NCBI GenBank assembly: GCA_948806215.1
Contig: CAQIDI010000001.1
Location: 203,714-267,713 of the forward strand
Source: an uncultured Eubacteriales bacterium
GTDB lineage: Bacteria; Bacillota; Clostridia; Christensenellales; UBA1242
Direction of reading: 5' to 3'
Length of the DNA stretch: 64,000 nt
Shown here: piece after piece, positions 50,879 to 58,823 of the stretch
Numbering within the stretch: position 1 is the stretch's first letter
Layout of the letters: every line of letters begins with the position of its first letter
Program-made: the position numbers and the translations under genes
Notes under the pieces: model-generated
Told to the model about the DNA's origin: nothing
Databases searched by the model: none
The model's input: only the letters and a program-made list of their open reading frames with translations

Positions 50879-51556
50879 TTAAACATTTTCTATTTGCCAA
50901 TCAATTTCGCTTAACCCCAGTTTTTTAAGTGTTTCATTTGTTTTTTTAAAGCAACCATTACCAAACCAGCCACCTTGATTTGCACTCATTGGGCTTGGGT
51001 GGCTTGCCGAAAACACATAGTGAAAATTAGTATTAATGTTTTTTATTAAAGCCTTTGCGTTAGCACCCCACAATAAAAATATTACAGGTTCGTTTCGATT
51101 ATTTAACAGTTCAACAATTTTAGATGTTATTAACTCCCAACCAAGCCCTTTATGGCTGTTTGGATGCCCTGCTTCAACAGTTAAAACACTATTAAGCATT
51201 AACACCCCTTGATTTGCCCATTTAGTTAAATTGCCGTTATTAGGAATATAACAACCAAGTTCCTGATTAAGTTCTTTAAAAATGTTTTGTAAGCTTGGAG
51301 GAATTGCTACATCGCCTTCAACAGAAAAACTAAGCCCGTGTGCTTGGTTTGGACCGTGATATGGGTCTTGTCCAACAATAACAACTTTAACTTTGTTATA
51401 TGGAACAATATTTATTGCATTAAAAACATTTTCTGGCTTTGGATAAATGGTTTTAGTATTATACTGAGTATTAAGCCAACTAGAAAATTTTGTAAAATTT
51501 TCGCTTTCTAACTGCGGTTTTAATAGTTCGTACCAACTTTTTGCTATTCTAAACAT
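50879..51556 (-). CDS. ung: Uracil-DNA glycosylase, family 1
   Basis: Ung removes uracil from DNA, starting base-excision repair. The water-activating loop GQDPYHG (62-68, Asp64) and the minor-groove loop HPSPMS (186-191) are intact, as are AHGLSFSV and LLWGANAKA. Length 225 is normal. AAGGAA precedes the ATG. It is a monocistronic gene next to a DUF2726-like gene on the same strand with a ~60-bp gap. Confidence 0.98.
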   Translation of the reverse strand: MFRIAKSWYELLKPQLESENFTKFSSWLNTQYNTKTIYPKPENVFNAINIVPYNKVKVVIVGQDPYHGPNQAHGLSFSVEGDVAIPPSLQNIFKELNQELGCYIPNNGNLTKWANQGVLMLNSVLTVEAGHPNSHKGLGWELITSKIVELLNNRNEPVIFLLWGANAKALIKNINTNFHYVFSASHPSPMSANQGGWFGNGCFKKTNETLKKLGLSEIDWQIENV

Positions 51557-51663
51557 ATTTTTAATTCCTTAGTAAAACATAACTTTATAAATATATATTA
51601 ACATAATATATTAAATTACTAAAATATTTTATGGTTAAATAAACCAATAAAATAAAAACTGTA

Positions 51664-51692
51664 TTGAAATTAGCATTTTGATTTGATAAAAT
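51664..51692 (+). promoter_or_regulatory. Sigma-A-type promoter of the 508-aa orphan
   Basis: TTGAAA (51664-51669), 17 nt, TAAAAT (51687-51692), then a 26-nt leader with AAGGAG. Confidence 0.7.
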
Positions 51693-51718
51693 AATAACAA
51701 GGTTAATAAGGAGTAATT

Positions 51719-53245
51719 ATGAAAAGTCATAGCGGTAAAGCAATTCTAAAAAAATCCACAATTTCTCGTACTAAAAAATTTTCAAGAGAATATAGCCCAA
51801 GTAAAAATCAAACAAAATCTCCAGAAAGCCTACTTCGACCTGCAAATGAAAAATATAAGAAAGCATCAATACTTTTAAAATCGGCATTTGCAGCAAAAGG
51901 AAGGCTGGATTTAACAAAAGGCAAAAAGAGTTTTGATGATACCAAGAAAAAATATGGTGTAATCGCAAAAGAATATTGCGAAGACGTTTGGCGTGACTAT
52001 TGCGAATTAAACAACTTATCATATAACAGCAAGTTTGATTTGCCAAATAGTTTCCTAACAAAAAAAGGTAAAGTTATACCTAATATGGCAAAACTATTAT
52101 TGGAACATTTTTCGGAAGATTTTGATATTATAGATGATCTTCCACATATGCCAGATAATAATTTAATTAAAAATTTGATTACTGCTCCAAAAACTGTTAT
52201 TGCTCAACAATGCATAAATGGTATGACAGAATTTCGCCATTCAAGACCTTGTGTTATTTTAAGACAACTGCTTGAATGTGAAGTTAATGGATCAAAATAT
52301 TTATTAATTAATGATATTAAGTTTTATCAAAACTCACCAGTTATTGCATCTCCTTTAATTGTTTTACGAAATGGTTATAAAAAAGGTGCTTGCTTAATTT
52401 CTAGAATTGATGAAATTGGTATGCTTTCACCAGAAGATTACTCTCATTATAAAGAGATTTATCAAAAACAACATCCAAGAACCAAATTAACCGATCCTAT
52501 TTATCCTAGATATCTATTAGAAAAATTTGAAGAATCCCATCAAAACACTAGAAATCTTACAAACAATAAATTTTTCAAATCCGAAGATACTGCTTCTCAA
52601 ACAAGACACATTCATAAAGCAAACGAAGAATTCTTTATGTTAAATGCCCTTGCAGTGTTAGAAAGTTCCTATAACTTCTCTAAAACCAAAAAAACTGATA
52701 AAGTGTTTAAAGCTTTTAATGCCCAAAACATACAATTAGAAGATTATACTGATCGTTCGTCTCACGAAGATATAATTAGAAAAACAGAAGATAAACACGT
52801 GTATAATGGTATTGAAGCAGTAAAAAATTATTTTGATGAAATGACACAATCTCAGTTTCACGTTGACGAATTTGTAATTGATAAAGTTATGCCTAATGGC
52901 GGATTAATTTCCACAGAAGATATTATTAAATTAATTAATAAATTCTATAACACAAACTACACACCTGATAAAAAATTGGTTGAAACACTTGATGAAGTAA
53001 GAATGTTTAAGCCACTTAGAAAAACTCGTTATATAGATTCTTCTTTACTTCCACCATTAGATAAATCTGCACCATCAGTTAGCACAAAACTAACAAACAA
53101 ACTAGAGCTTTATGTTAGAAAAAATACCCAGTTTGGTTCTTATATTGATGATGAATATTTAAAAACTCATATTGATGAATTAAATATAGAAGAAAGTGCT
53201 CCTGCTAGCACATTAAAAAATAATGCTCAAACAAAAAAGAAATAA
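51719..53245 (+). CDS. Orphan soluble protein, 508 aa, unrecognised
   Basis: No signal peptide or membrane segment is visible, and I recognise no domain. The first ~50 residues are basic and Ser/Lys-rich, then a helix-rich region (KKYGVIAKEYCEDVWRDYCELNNL). A beta-containing core follows at ~165-240 (CVILRQLLECEVNGSKYLLINDIKF ... SPLIVLRNGYKKGACLISRID), and the protein ends in a Lys/Asn-rich tail. The core could be an enzyme or binding fold. It has a strong promoter, ribosome site (AAGGAG, 7 nt from ATG) and terminator, so it is a real, expressed gene. Base composition is typical of the window. Confidence 0.75.
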   Translation: MKSHSGKAILKKSTISRTKKFSREYSPSKNQTKSPESLLRPANEKYKKASILLKSAFAAKGRLDLTKGKKSFDDTKKKYGVIAKEYCEDVWRDYCELNNLSYNSKFDLPNSFLTKKGKVIPNMAKLLLEHFSEDFDIIDDLPHMPDNNLIKNLITAPKTVIAQQCINGMTEFRHSRPCVILRQLLECEVNGSKYLLINDIKFYQNSPVIASPLIVLRNGYKKGACLISRIDEIGMLSPEDYSHYKEIYQKQHPRTKLTDPIYPRYLLEKFEESHQNTRNLTNNKFFKSEDTASQTRHIHKANEEFFMLNALAVLESSYNFSKTKKTDKVFKAFNAQNIQLEDYTDRSSHEDIIRKTEDKHVYNGIEAVKNYFDEMTQSQFHVDEFVIDKVMPNGGLISTEDIIKLINKFYNTNYTPDKKLVETLDEVRMFKPLRKTRYIDSSLLPPLDKSAPSVSTKLTNKLELYVRKNTQFGSYIDDEYLKTHIDELNIEESAPASTLKNNAQTKKK

Positions 53246-53265
53246 TGCTCGTATGAGCATTATTT
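53240..53265. terminator. Bidirectional terminator
   Basis: Stem AAATAATGCTC/GAGCATTATTT, loop GTAT, T run; overlaps both convergent stop codons. Confidence 0.85.
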
Positions 53266-54585
53266 TTTATATGCAATTAATAAATCTTCAATTTTTTCTA
53301 TAATCTTATTACACTTAGTTTCGTTTCCTTCTGCCATAATTCTAATTATGCATTCTGTGCCACTAGGTCTAACAACAACCCTAACATTTGGTTCTGTTAA
53401 AACAATTTTGTTAATTTGTTTTTGAAGTTCAGTGTTATTATCAAAACCACTTCTAACATTTTGTGGAACATCAACATTTTTAATAAATTGTGGAACTTTT
53501 TTTAAATGCAATAAAAACTCGTTTAAATCAACTTTTTCAGAAATAACAATTTTTAACAAATATAAGCAATTCATTAAAGCATCGCAAGTTGTGTTTAAAT
53601 TATGCACACAAATATGTCCAGAACTTTCGCCACCTAAACTATAGTTGTTTTTCAGCATTGTTTCAATAACATTTCTATCGCCAACATCGGTTCTTATTAG
53701 CTTAATACCCAAATTTTTTAAACTTTCTTCAGTTCCGCTATTAGTCATAATAGTGCCAACAACTGCACGCGAATTAAGTTTGTTAAATTTAAGCATATAA
53801 CTACTAAGCACAAATAAAATATCGTCGCCGTTTAAAATTCTGCCATCGCTTAAAACAACTATTAACCTATCGGCGTCGCCATCGAATGCAAAGCCAAAAT
53901 CACACTTATGTTTTTTAACTTCTAAGCAAAGCTTTTTAACATTTAATGCCCCACAGTTAACATTAATTTTTTCGCCAAAGTTATCGTTATTAATTAATAT
54001 TAAATTTGCATTAAGCTTTTTAAAAACTTTTTCGGCTAAAATATAGTTTGAACCATAAGCGCAATCAATAGCAATATTAACATTTGTTAAATCAATTCCC
54101 AAATCGGATATTATAAACTGAATATAATTATCTACCAAATGTTCGCCACTTACTATTGTGCCCTTAACTTTTGCAGGCGGAAACTTTTTGTTAAGGTTTT
54201 GTTCTATAATTCGTTCTTCGTTGATTGTGAACTTATAGCCCAAATTTGTTATTAATTTAATTCCGTTCATATTTGGTGCATTATGCGAAGCTGTTACCAT
54301 AACCCCCGCCCCAACATCTAATTTGCCCGATAAAAACGATACACAACCAGTTGGAACAATTCCTAACATATAACAATTAATGCCATAATCACTAAGTCCA
54401 CAAGCTAAACTATAGGATAACATATCACCCGAAATTCGGGTATCTTTACCAATTAAAACTGTGTTGGTTTTGTTTTGCTGTTTAATAAATAGTGCTAAGC
54501 TTTTTCCTACCTTATAAGCCAATTCACACTCAAGAGTTTCGTTAACAACTCCTCTAATGCCATCAGTTCCAAAATATTTATTCAT
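53260..54585 (-). CDS. glmM: Phosphoglucosamine mutase
   Basis: GlmM converts glucosamine-6-phosphate to glucosamine-1-phosphate for peptidoglycan and teichoic acid precursors. Start MNKYFGTDGIRGVVN, active-site serine loop VMVTASHNAPNMNGIKL, metal loop DGDADRLI and sugar loop GGESSGHI, and phosphate loop VRPSGTECIIRIM are all intact. ATG 54585 is chosen with AGGAGAAG upstream; an in-frame start 21 bases earlier lacks support. About 442 residues, normal. No operon partners: cdaA and cdaR-type genes are absent here. Confidence 0.97.
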   Translation of the reverse strand: MNKYFGTDGIRGVVNETLECELAYKVGKSLALFIKQQNKTNTVLIGKDTRISGDMLSYSLACGLSDYGINCYMLGIVPTGCVSFLSGKLDVGAGVMVTASHNAPNMNGIKLITNLGYKFTINEERIIEQNLNKKFPPAKVKGTIVSGEHLVDNYIQFIISDLGIDLTNVNIAIDCAYGSNYILAEKVFKKLNANLILINNDNFGEKINVNCGALNVKKLCLEVKKHKCDFGFAFDGDADRLIVVLSDGRILNGDDILFVLSSYMLKFNKLNSRAVVGTIMTNSGTEESLKNLGIKLIRTDVGDRNVIETMLKNNYSLGGESSGHICVHNLNTTCDALMNCLYLLKIVISEKVDLNEFLLHLKKVPQFIKNVDVPQNVRSGFDNNTELQKQINKIVLTEPNVRVVVRPSGTECIIRIMAEGNETKCNKIIEKIEDLLIAYKK

Positions 54586-54663
54586 ATAAACTTCTCCTAT
54601 ACCCAAATTTATATGCCAAATATTAAATTAAGGTTAAAACTTATGCTTTATTTATAATTAAAA

Positions 54664-54688
54664 AAAGAAGAGGCTAAGCCACTTCTTT
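54664..54688 (-). terminator. Terminator of the two-gene lipoprotein operon
   Basis: Arms AAAGAAG/CTTCTTT plus GGC/GCC with one mismatch, and seven T on the minus strand. Confidence 0.8.
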
Positions 54689-54695
54689 AATATTA

Positions 54696-56549
54696 TTATT
54701 GATTAGTTCCAACCCACACAATGTTTTCGGTGTCTGTGCGTTGTTCACCATTAAACCAAACACCCGCAAACTCTGCATTTCCTTTAAATTGTGTGCAGTT
54801 AATTAGTGTAACTCCAATTTGTGAATCAGATGGGTCAACAAAACTATAATATCCTGTTTTACCATTAGTTGCTATAGTATAGTTTTCTAATACGCAATCA
54901 GTAAATGTGATAGGTGCTCTAACATAACCAACAAAGCCAGCAACATAATATTTATTAAATCCTTCTGGATTATTATATTTGTTATAAACTTCACCAGTAC
55001 TTTCTTTTTCATCATTCCAAGCTTTATAGTCATAGCCTATTTCAACATTTTTAACTGAACAATTTTTATAATTAAAGATTGGATCCATAGTTCCATTTTC
55101 TTTTACATCAGCAGCCAATGCCCCAATTACCACGCGTTGACCTTGTTCTGCACTATGATTAGTTGCAAAAACTTTAACATTTTCAACTGTTATATTTTCT
55201 CTAATAGGTGTTCCACCATTATAGTTAAATTCTTCAAAGCCAACAACACCACCAACCATTGCTTTATAAGCATCTACATTAATTGTACTATTTTTAACCG
55301 CAACATTTTTTATTTGTACTCTGTTAACAGCTGTGCTAACACGACCTATAACAATTCCCGCATAAATTGGGTTTGCACCATTCCAAATGTATGCATCAGT
55401 GCTATCAGTTGCTTTTGTGTTAACAACAAGTTCAACATTTTCAAATGTTACATCGTGAATGTAAGCACTTGATGCACTTCCGAAAAATCCAAGATTAATT
55501 CCGTTTGGAGCGTTAATATCAGAAACAGAATCGTTGGTTAGTTTAAAGTTAGAAATAGTGTAACCATTTCCATCGAATTCACCTGCAAAATAAATATCGT
55601 TTTCTGCTGCAGTATCTAAAAAGTATGGGCTACCGATTGTTTTCCAAACTGCTCCACCGCAATCTATATTATTTCTAAGTACCCAACGATATTGACGACG
55701 AGCTTTTTCTGTTGCATTTGCAGGATTACCTTTATCATAAGCTGATGCTGGTAAGTTAGCATCGTCACGCATAGCACATAAGTCTTCGTAGGTTCTAATT
55801 TCTCGTTTTAAACGCCTTTCGGAACTAATAACTTTAGTTGTTGTGAAAGGATTGTGGTTTTTATCCTGAACGGTTACTTGCATATATATTTTTTCGCCAA
55901 AATCAGGACTTCTTAAAATTGGACTTTCGAAGCTTGGGTTTGATTGAACACTGTTTGAACTATCAAAAGTGCCATCAGCATTAATTGCACTATAATAGTT
56001 TGTAGTACCAGAAATTGTTACACCATCGGCCACATAACTTGTAACTCTAACTTTGTAATCAGTAATTTCTTTGTCCCATTCTACGTAATAAGTTCCATCA
56101 ACATCTTTTTGAGCTGGAACTGTTTTTGTAACCACAGTTGGTTGATTAGTTTCTTCATCGATTACTGTAGTTTCGTAAGAAACCATAACAGTAACTTCAA
56201 CATTGTTGAAATCTGCTTTTTGAATTGTTAATTTTGCTGTTTTTTCTTCACCGACTGTTTTACCTTTGCTATCTTCAAATGTTACTTTTGCAAAATATTC
56301 GTTTGCATCAACTGGTCCGGCAATAACATCGGTATATTCTTCATCTAAATAATACGAAACTTTTGCAGTAACACCTTCTGGCACTCCGCTAATATTAATT
56401 GCTTTAATATTACCATCATAAACACAAGTTTCGTTTGATACAACTAGTTTTGAAAAATCATATTTTGTTTCACCGCAAGCAGTTAGCAAAAATATTCCTG
56501 AACAAAACAAAGTTAAAATCATTAAACAATTTATAATATGTTTTTTCAT
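54696..56549 (-). CDS. Lipoprotein with MBG-like and beta-helix (GLUG-like) domains
   Basis: A lipoprotein signal ends in LLTACGE. Residues ~28-115 look like an MBG-type domain (NETCVYDGNIKAINISGVPEGVTAKVSYY ... AGPVDANEYFAKVTFED). After residue ~250 a right-handed beta-helix begins (FAGEFDGNGYTISNFKLTND ... LGFFGSASSAYIHDVTFENVELV ... IGRVS ... ALAADVKENG). Such GLUG-like helices belong to adhesins or glycan-binding proteins. It sits outside the membrane. GGAG precedes the ATG, and it follows the DUF5722 gene by 16 nt in one operon, so it may present or hold the same ligand. Confidence 0.78.
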   Translation of the reverse strand: MKKHIINCLMILTLFCSGIFLLTACGETKYDFSKLVVSNETCVYDGNIKAINISGVPEGVTAKVSYYLDEEYTDVIAGPVDANEYFAKVTFEDSKGKTVGEEKTAKLTIQKADFNNVEVTVMVSYETTVIDEETNQPTVVTKTVPAQKDVDGTYYVEWDKEITDYKVRVTSYVADGVTISGTTNYYSAINADGTFDSSNSVQSNPSFESPILRSPDFGEKIYMQVTVQDKNHNPFTTTKVISSERRLKREIRTYEDLCAMRDDANLPASAYDKGNPANATEKARRQYRWVLRNNIDCGGAVWKTIGSPYFLDTAAENDIYFAGEFDGNGYTISNFKLTNDSVSDINAPNGINLGFFGSASSAYIHDVTFENVELVVNTKATDSTDAYIWNGANPIYAGIVIGRVSTAVNRVQIKNVAVKNSTINVDAYKAMVGGVVGFEEFNYNGGTPIRENITVENVKVFATNHSAEQGQRVVIGALAADVKENGTMDPIFNYKNCSVKNVEIGYDYKAWNDEKESTGEVYNKYNNPEGFNKYYVAGFVGYVRAPITFTDCVLENYTIATNGKTGYYSFVDPSDSQIGVTLINCTQFKGNAEFAGVWFNGEQRTDTENIVWVGTNQ

Positions 56550-56565
56550 TTTTTTTCTCCTTTAA

Positions 56566-58518
56566 TTAAATATAATCCTGTTCATTAATTATTCTAACAC
56601 CTATTAAATCTTCGTTCCACACCTCCCAATTAAATTTACTATTAAATAGTTTCATAGTATCCTTATAGCCACTAACATTTCCAACATTGTAGCCATAAGT
56701 ATAAGCTGGAATACCTGGTCCTAACGAAACGGTCCAAGTAATGTATTTTAAGTAAGGAAAACTAATATCGTGCCAAAATTGAGTATCTATATATTTATAA
56801 ACATTGTATGCTGGCTTTTTAAACGATAAATCGTTAGTAAATAATCCAAAATATATTCCTTCATCTTTATGATCAATTAATCTATAATAAATAACAGCAT
56901 CAACGCAACTAAGTTGTGCACATTTAATATATAAATAAGCAACACCTGCCGCCTGTTGATTTAAAGTTTCTTCAAACATTGTGCTACTTGGGCTAGACGA
57001 TGACACACCTCCCTCAGTTAAATAAACCGAACGAACTTTGCCATTACAACGTTTAGTTGTTTGTTCTAAATATAATTGTAAAACTTCTAAATTACTCCAA
57101 GTTATTTGCGGAGTGTTAAGCGAACCAGTCATACTTGTGTTGCTAACATCGTTTGACCAAAAATTAGGTATTCCTAAATTTGAGCCATACGGATGTGCAG
57201 CCAAACCATAATCGTAGTTTCCTTGGTTAAGAGTTTTTAAGGTTAAATAATCTATCATTTGTTTAGGAGCATATTCGTTATAAGCCGACGCCCAATGATT
57301 AGTTAATGAAATTAACACTTTAGAATTTGCGTGGTATTTTTTTAATGCCATATTCGCAATCCGCATTTCGCGCTCATATTCTTCTAAGTAGTTTTCAAGC
57401 GATAATGCCGGTTGATTTGGAGCAACAATTTGGTTCCACTGAGTTGGTGCATCAACTTCGTTTCCTAAAACATAAGTAAACACATTGCCACACTTGGAAC
57501 CTTTTTGAGAGTATCTATTACCCAAAAATTCCATAAATGCTCCCCAATAATTAGCACCATAAGCATTGCTTGTGTTAAACTGCACATAATTTGCTTCGTT
57601 ACCCGCTGTTGCAGGATATGTTATGTGATAAGGTTGAATGTATCGATTATTTTTATCAAATACATTATGTAATAACATTATTAAAGTTACCCTAACACCA
57701 TCGTCGGTGTATTTTTTAATAATATTATCGTAATGGCGTAAGCTAACACCCCCACCAAGATCTAGCCTAAAATAATATCTTTTACCATTATAATCAATAA
57801 AATCGGCAGCCCAAGTTTCGGAGCCATGTGAAATTGTTAGTTCACCTTTTTCATTAACACCCTCAACATAGTTTATTGGTTCTATTTGTTTTGTTACAGT
57901 GTTATAAAACTCATTAGGAGCTATCATATAATCCATAACAACACTTATTGCTGTATAAGAACATCCAAGGTCGCCAACTTTATCGGTATACATATCCTCG
58001 CTGGCAACACCTTTTTTGCTTTTTGGTGCTGGTAATGGATCTTCTGAACCATTAATATGTTCTATTTCAGTGCAATACATAGGTCCTGCCAAAATTTCAT
58101 CGGTATTACTTAAAACATAGTATTTATAATATAAACCATCAATTTTATTATTTTCACCAATAAATCTATTAGCAGTAAAATCTAAACTAGTTCCGCATTC
58201 GTAGTTGGAAATTTCTATTGGAGTTGCACCAACCTCCTCCGACAACCCAACATAATCTTCTCCATATAAATACTGATATGGTGCTAATGCAACAATTTTT
58301 GCATTTTCACCATAGGTGCCAATATTAGAAATCGAGAAATTTAAGCTATTTTCTTTAGCTGAAATTTGGAAGTTATAATCTGGGGCGATATATTCTTCAT
58401 CATCGAAACCATCATTTATGCTCCAATCAATAACATACAACGAACAACCACTAAGTGTTGTTAAACTAAAAACTGTAAGCATAAGTATGAGGCAAACATT
58501 TTTTTTAAGCTGTTTCAT
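56566..58518 (-). CDS. Lipoprotein with DUF5722-type TIM-barrel glycosidase domain
   Basis: A lipoprotein signal (LTTLSGCSL) leads to an N-terminal beta domain, then a clan GH-A-like barrel. SLRHYDNIIKKYTDDGVRVTLIMLLHN, TYVLGNEVDAPTQWN (Glu in GNE, typical acid/base), LISLTNHWAS and VRSVYLTEGGVSSSSPSS (Glu in TEGG, typical nucleophile position) are visible, and the wording matches DUF5722. It is probably an extracellular glycan hydrolase; the substrate is unknown. GGAG precedes the ATG. First gene of the operon with the MBG/beta-helix lipoprotein. Family call is fairly confident; activity is inferred. Confidence 0.75.
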   Translation of the reverse strand: MKQLKKNVCLILMLTVFSLTTLSGCSLYVIDWSINDGFDDEEYIAPDYNFQISAKENSLNFSISNIGTYGENAKIVALAPYQYLYGEDYVGLSEEVGATPIEISNYECGTSLDFTANRFIGENNKIDGLYYKYYVLSNTDEILAGPMYCTEIEHINGSEDPLPAPKSKKGVASEDMYTDKVGDLGCSYTAISVVMDYMIAPNEFYNTVTKQIEPINYVEGVNEKGELTISHGSETWAADFIDYNGKRYYFRLDLGGGVSLRHYDNIIKKYTDDGVRVTLIMLLHNVFDKNNRYIQPYHITYPATAGNEANYVQFNTSNAYGANYWGAFMEFLGNRYSQKGSKCGNVFTYVLGNEVDAPTQWNQIVAPNQPALSLENYLEEYEREMRIANMALKKYHANSKVLISLTNHWASAYNEYAPKQMIDYLTLKTLNQGNYDYGLAAHPYGSNLGIPNFWSNDVSNTSMTGSLNTPQITWSNLEVLQLYLEQTTKRCNGKVRSVYLTEGGVSSSSPSSTMFEETLNQQAAGVAYLYIKCAQLSCVDAVIYYRLIDHKDEGIYFGLFTNDLSFKKPAYNVYKYIDTQFWHDISFPYLKYITWTVSLGPGIPAYTYGYNVGNVSGYKDTMKLFNSKFNWEVWNEDLIGVRIINEQDYI

Positions 58519-58747
58519 ACTTTCTCCAAAAAAGTTAACCTAATATAGTTTGTAAAAAATAATATAAAATATTAATATTTTTACATTATTATTATAACCG
58601 CCACTGCCTATTTTACAAACATAATTTGTGGTTTTATTAAAAATAATATACTAAAATGTTATATTATATATAAATATATAACTTAGTCTGTTTAACAAAT
58701 TTAATTAATAATAAACAAGTTAAATTGTTGTATAACGCTAATTTATG

Positions 58748-58776
58748 TTGTAATAATTTTTATGTTATGATAAATT
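58748..58776 (+). promoter_or_regulatory. Possible promoter of the ABC-FtsX gene
   Basis: TTGTAA (58748-58753), 17 nt, TAAATT (58771-58776). The remaining intergenic stretch 58519-58823 is very AT-rich, with nothing else I can support. Confidence 0.35.
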
Positions 58777-58823
58777 TTAAAGTGAAATAATTTATGTATT
58801 ATAAAAATATTTAAGAGGTATAA

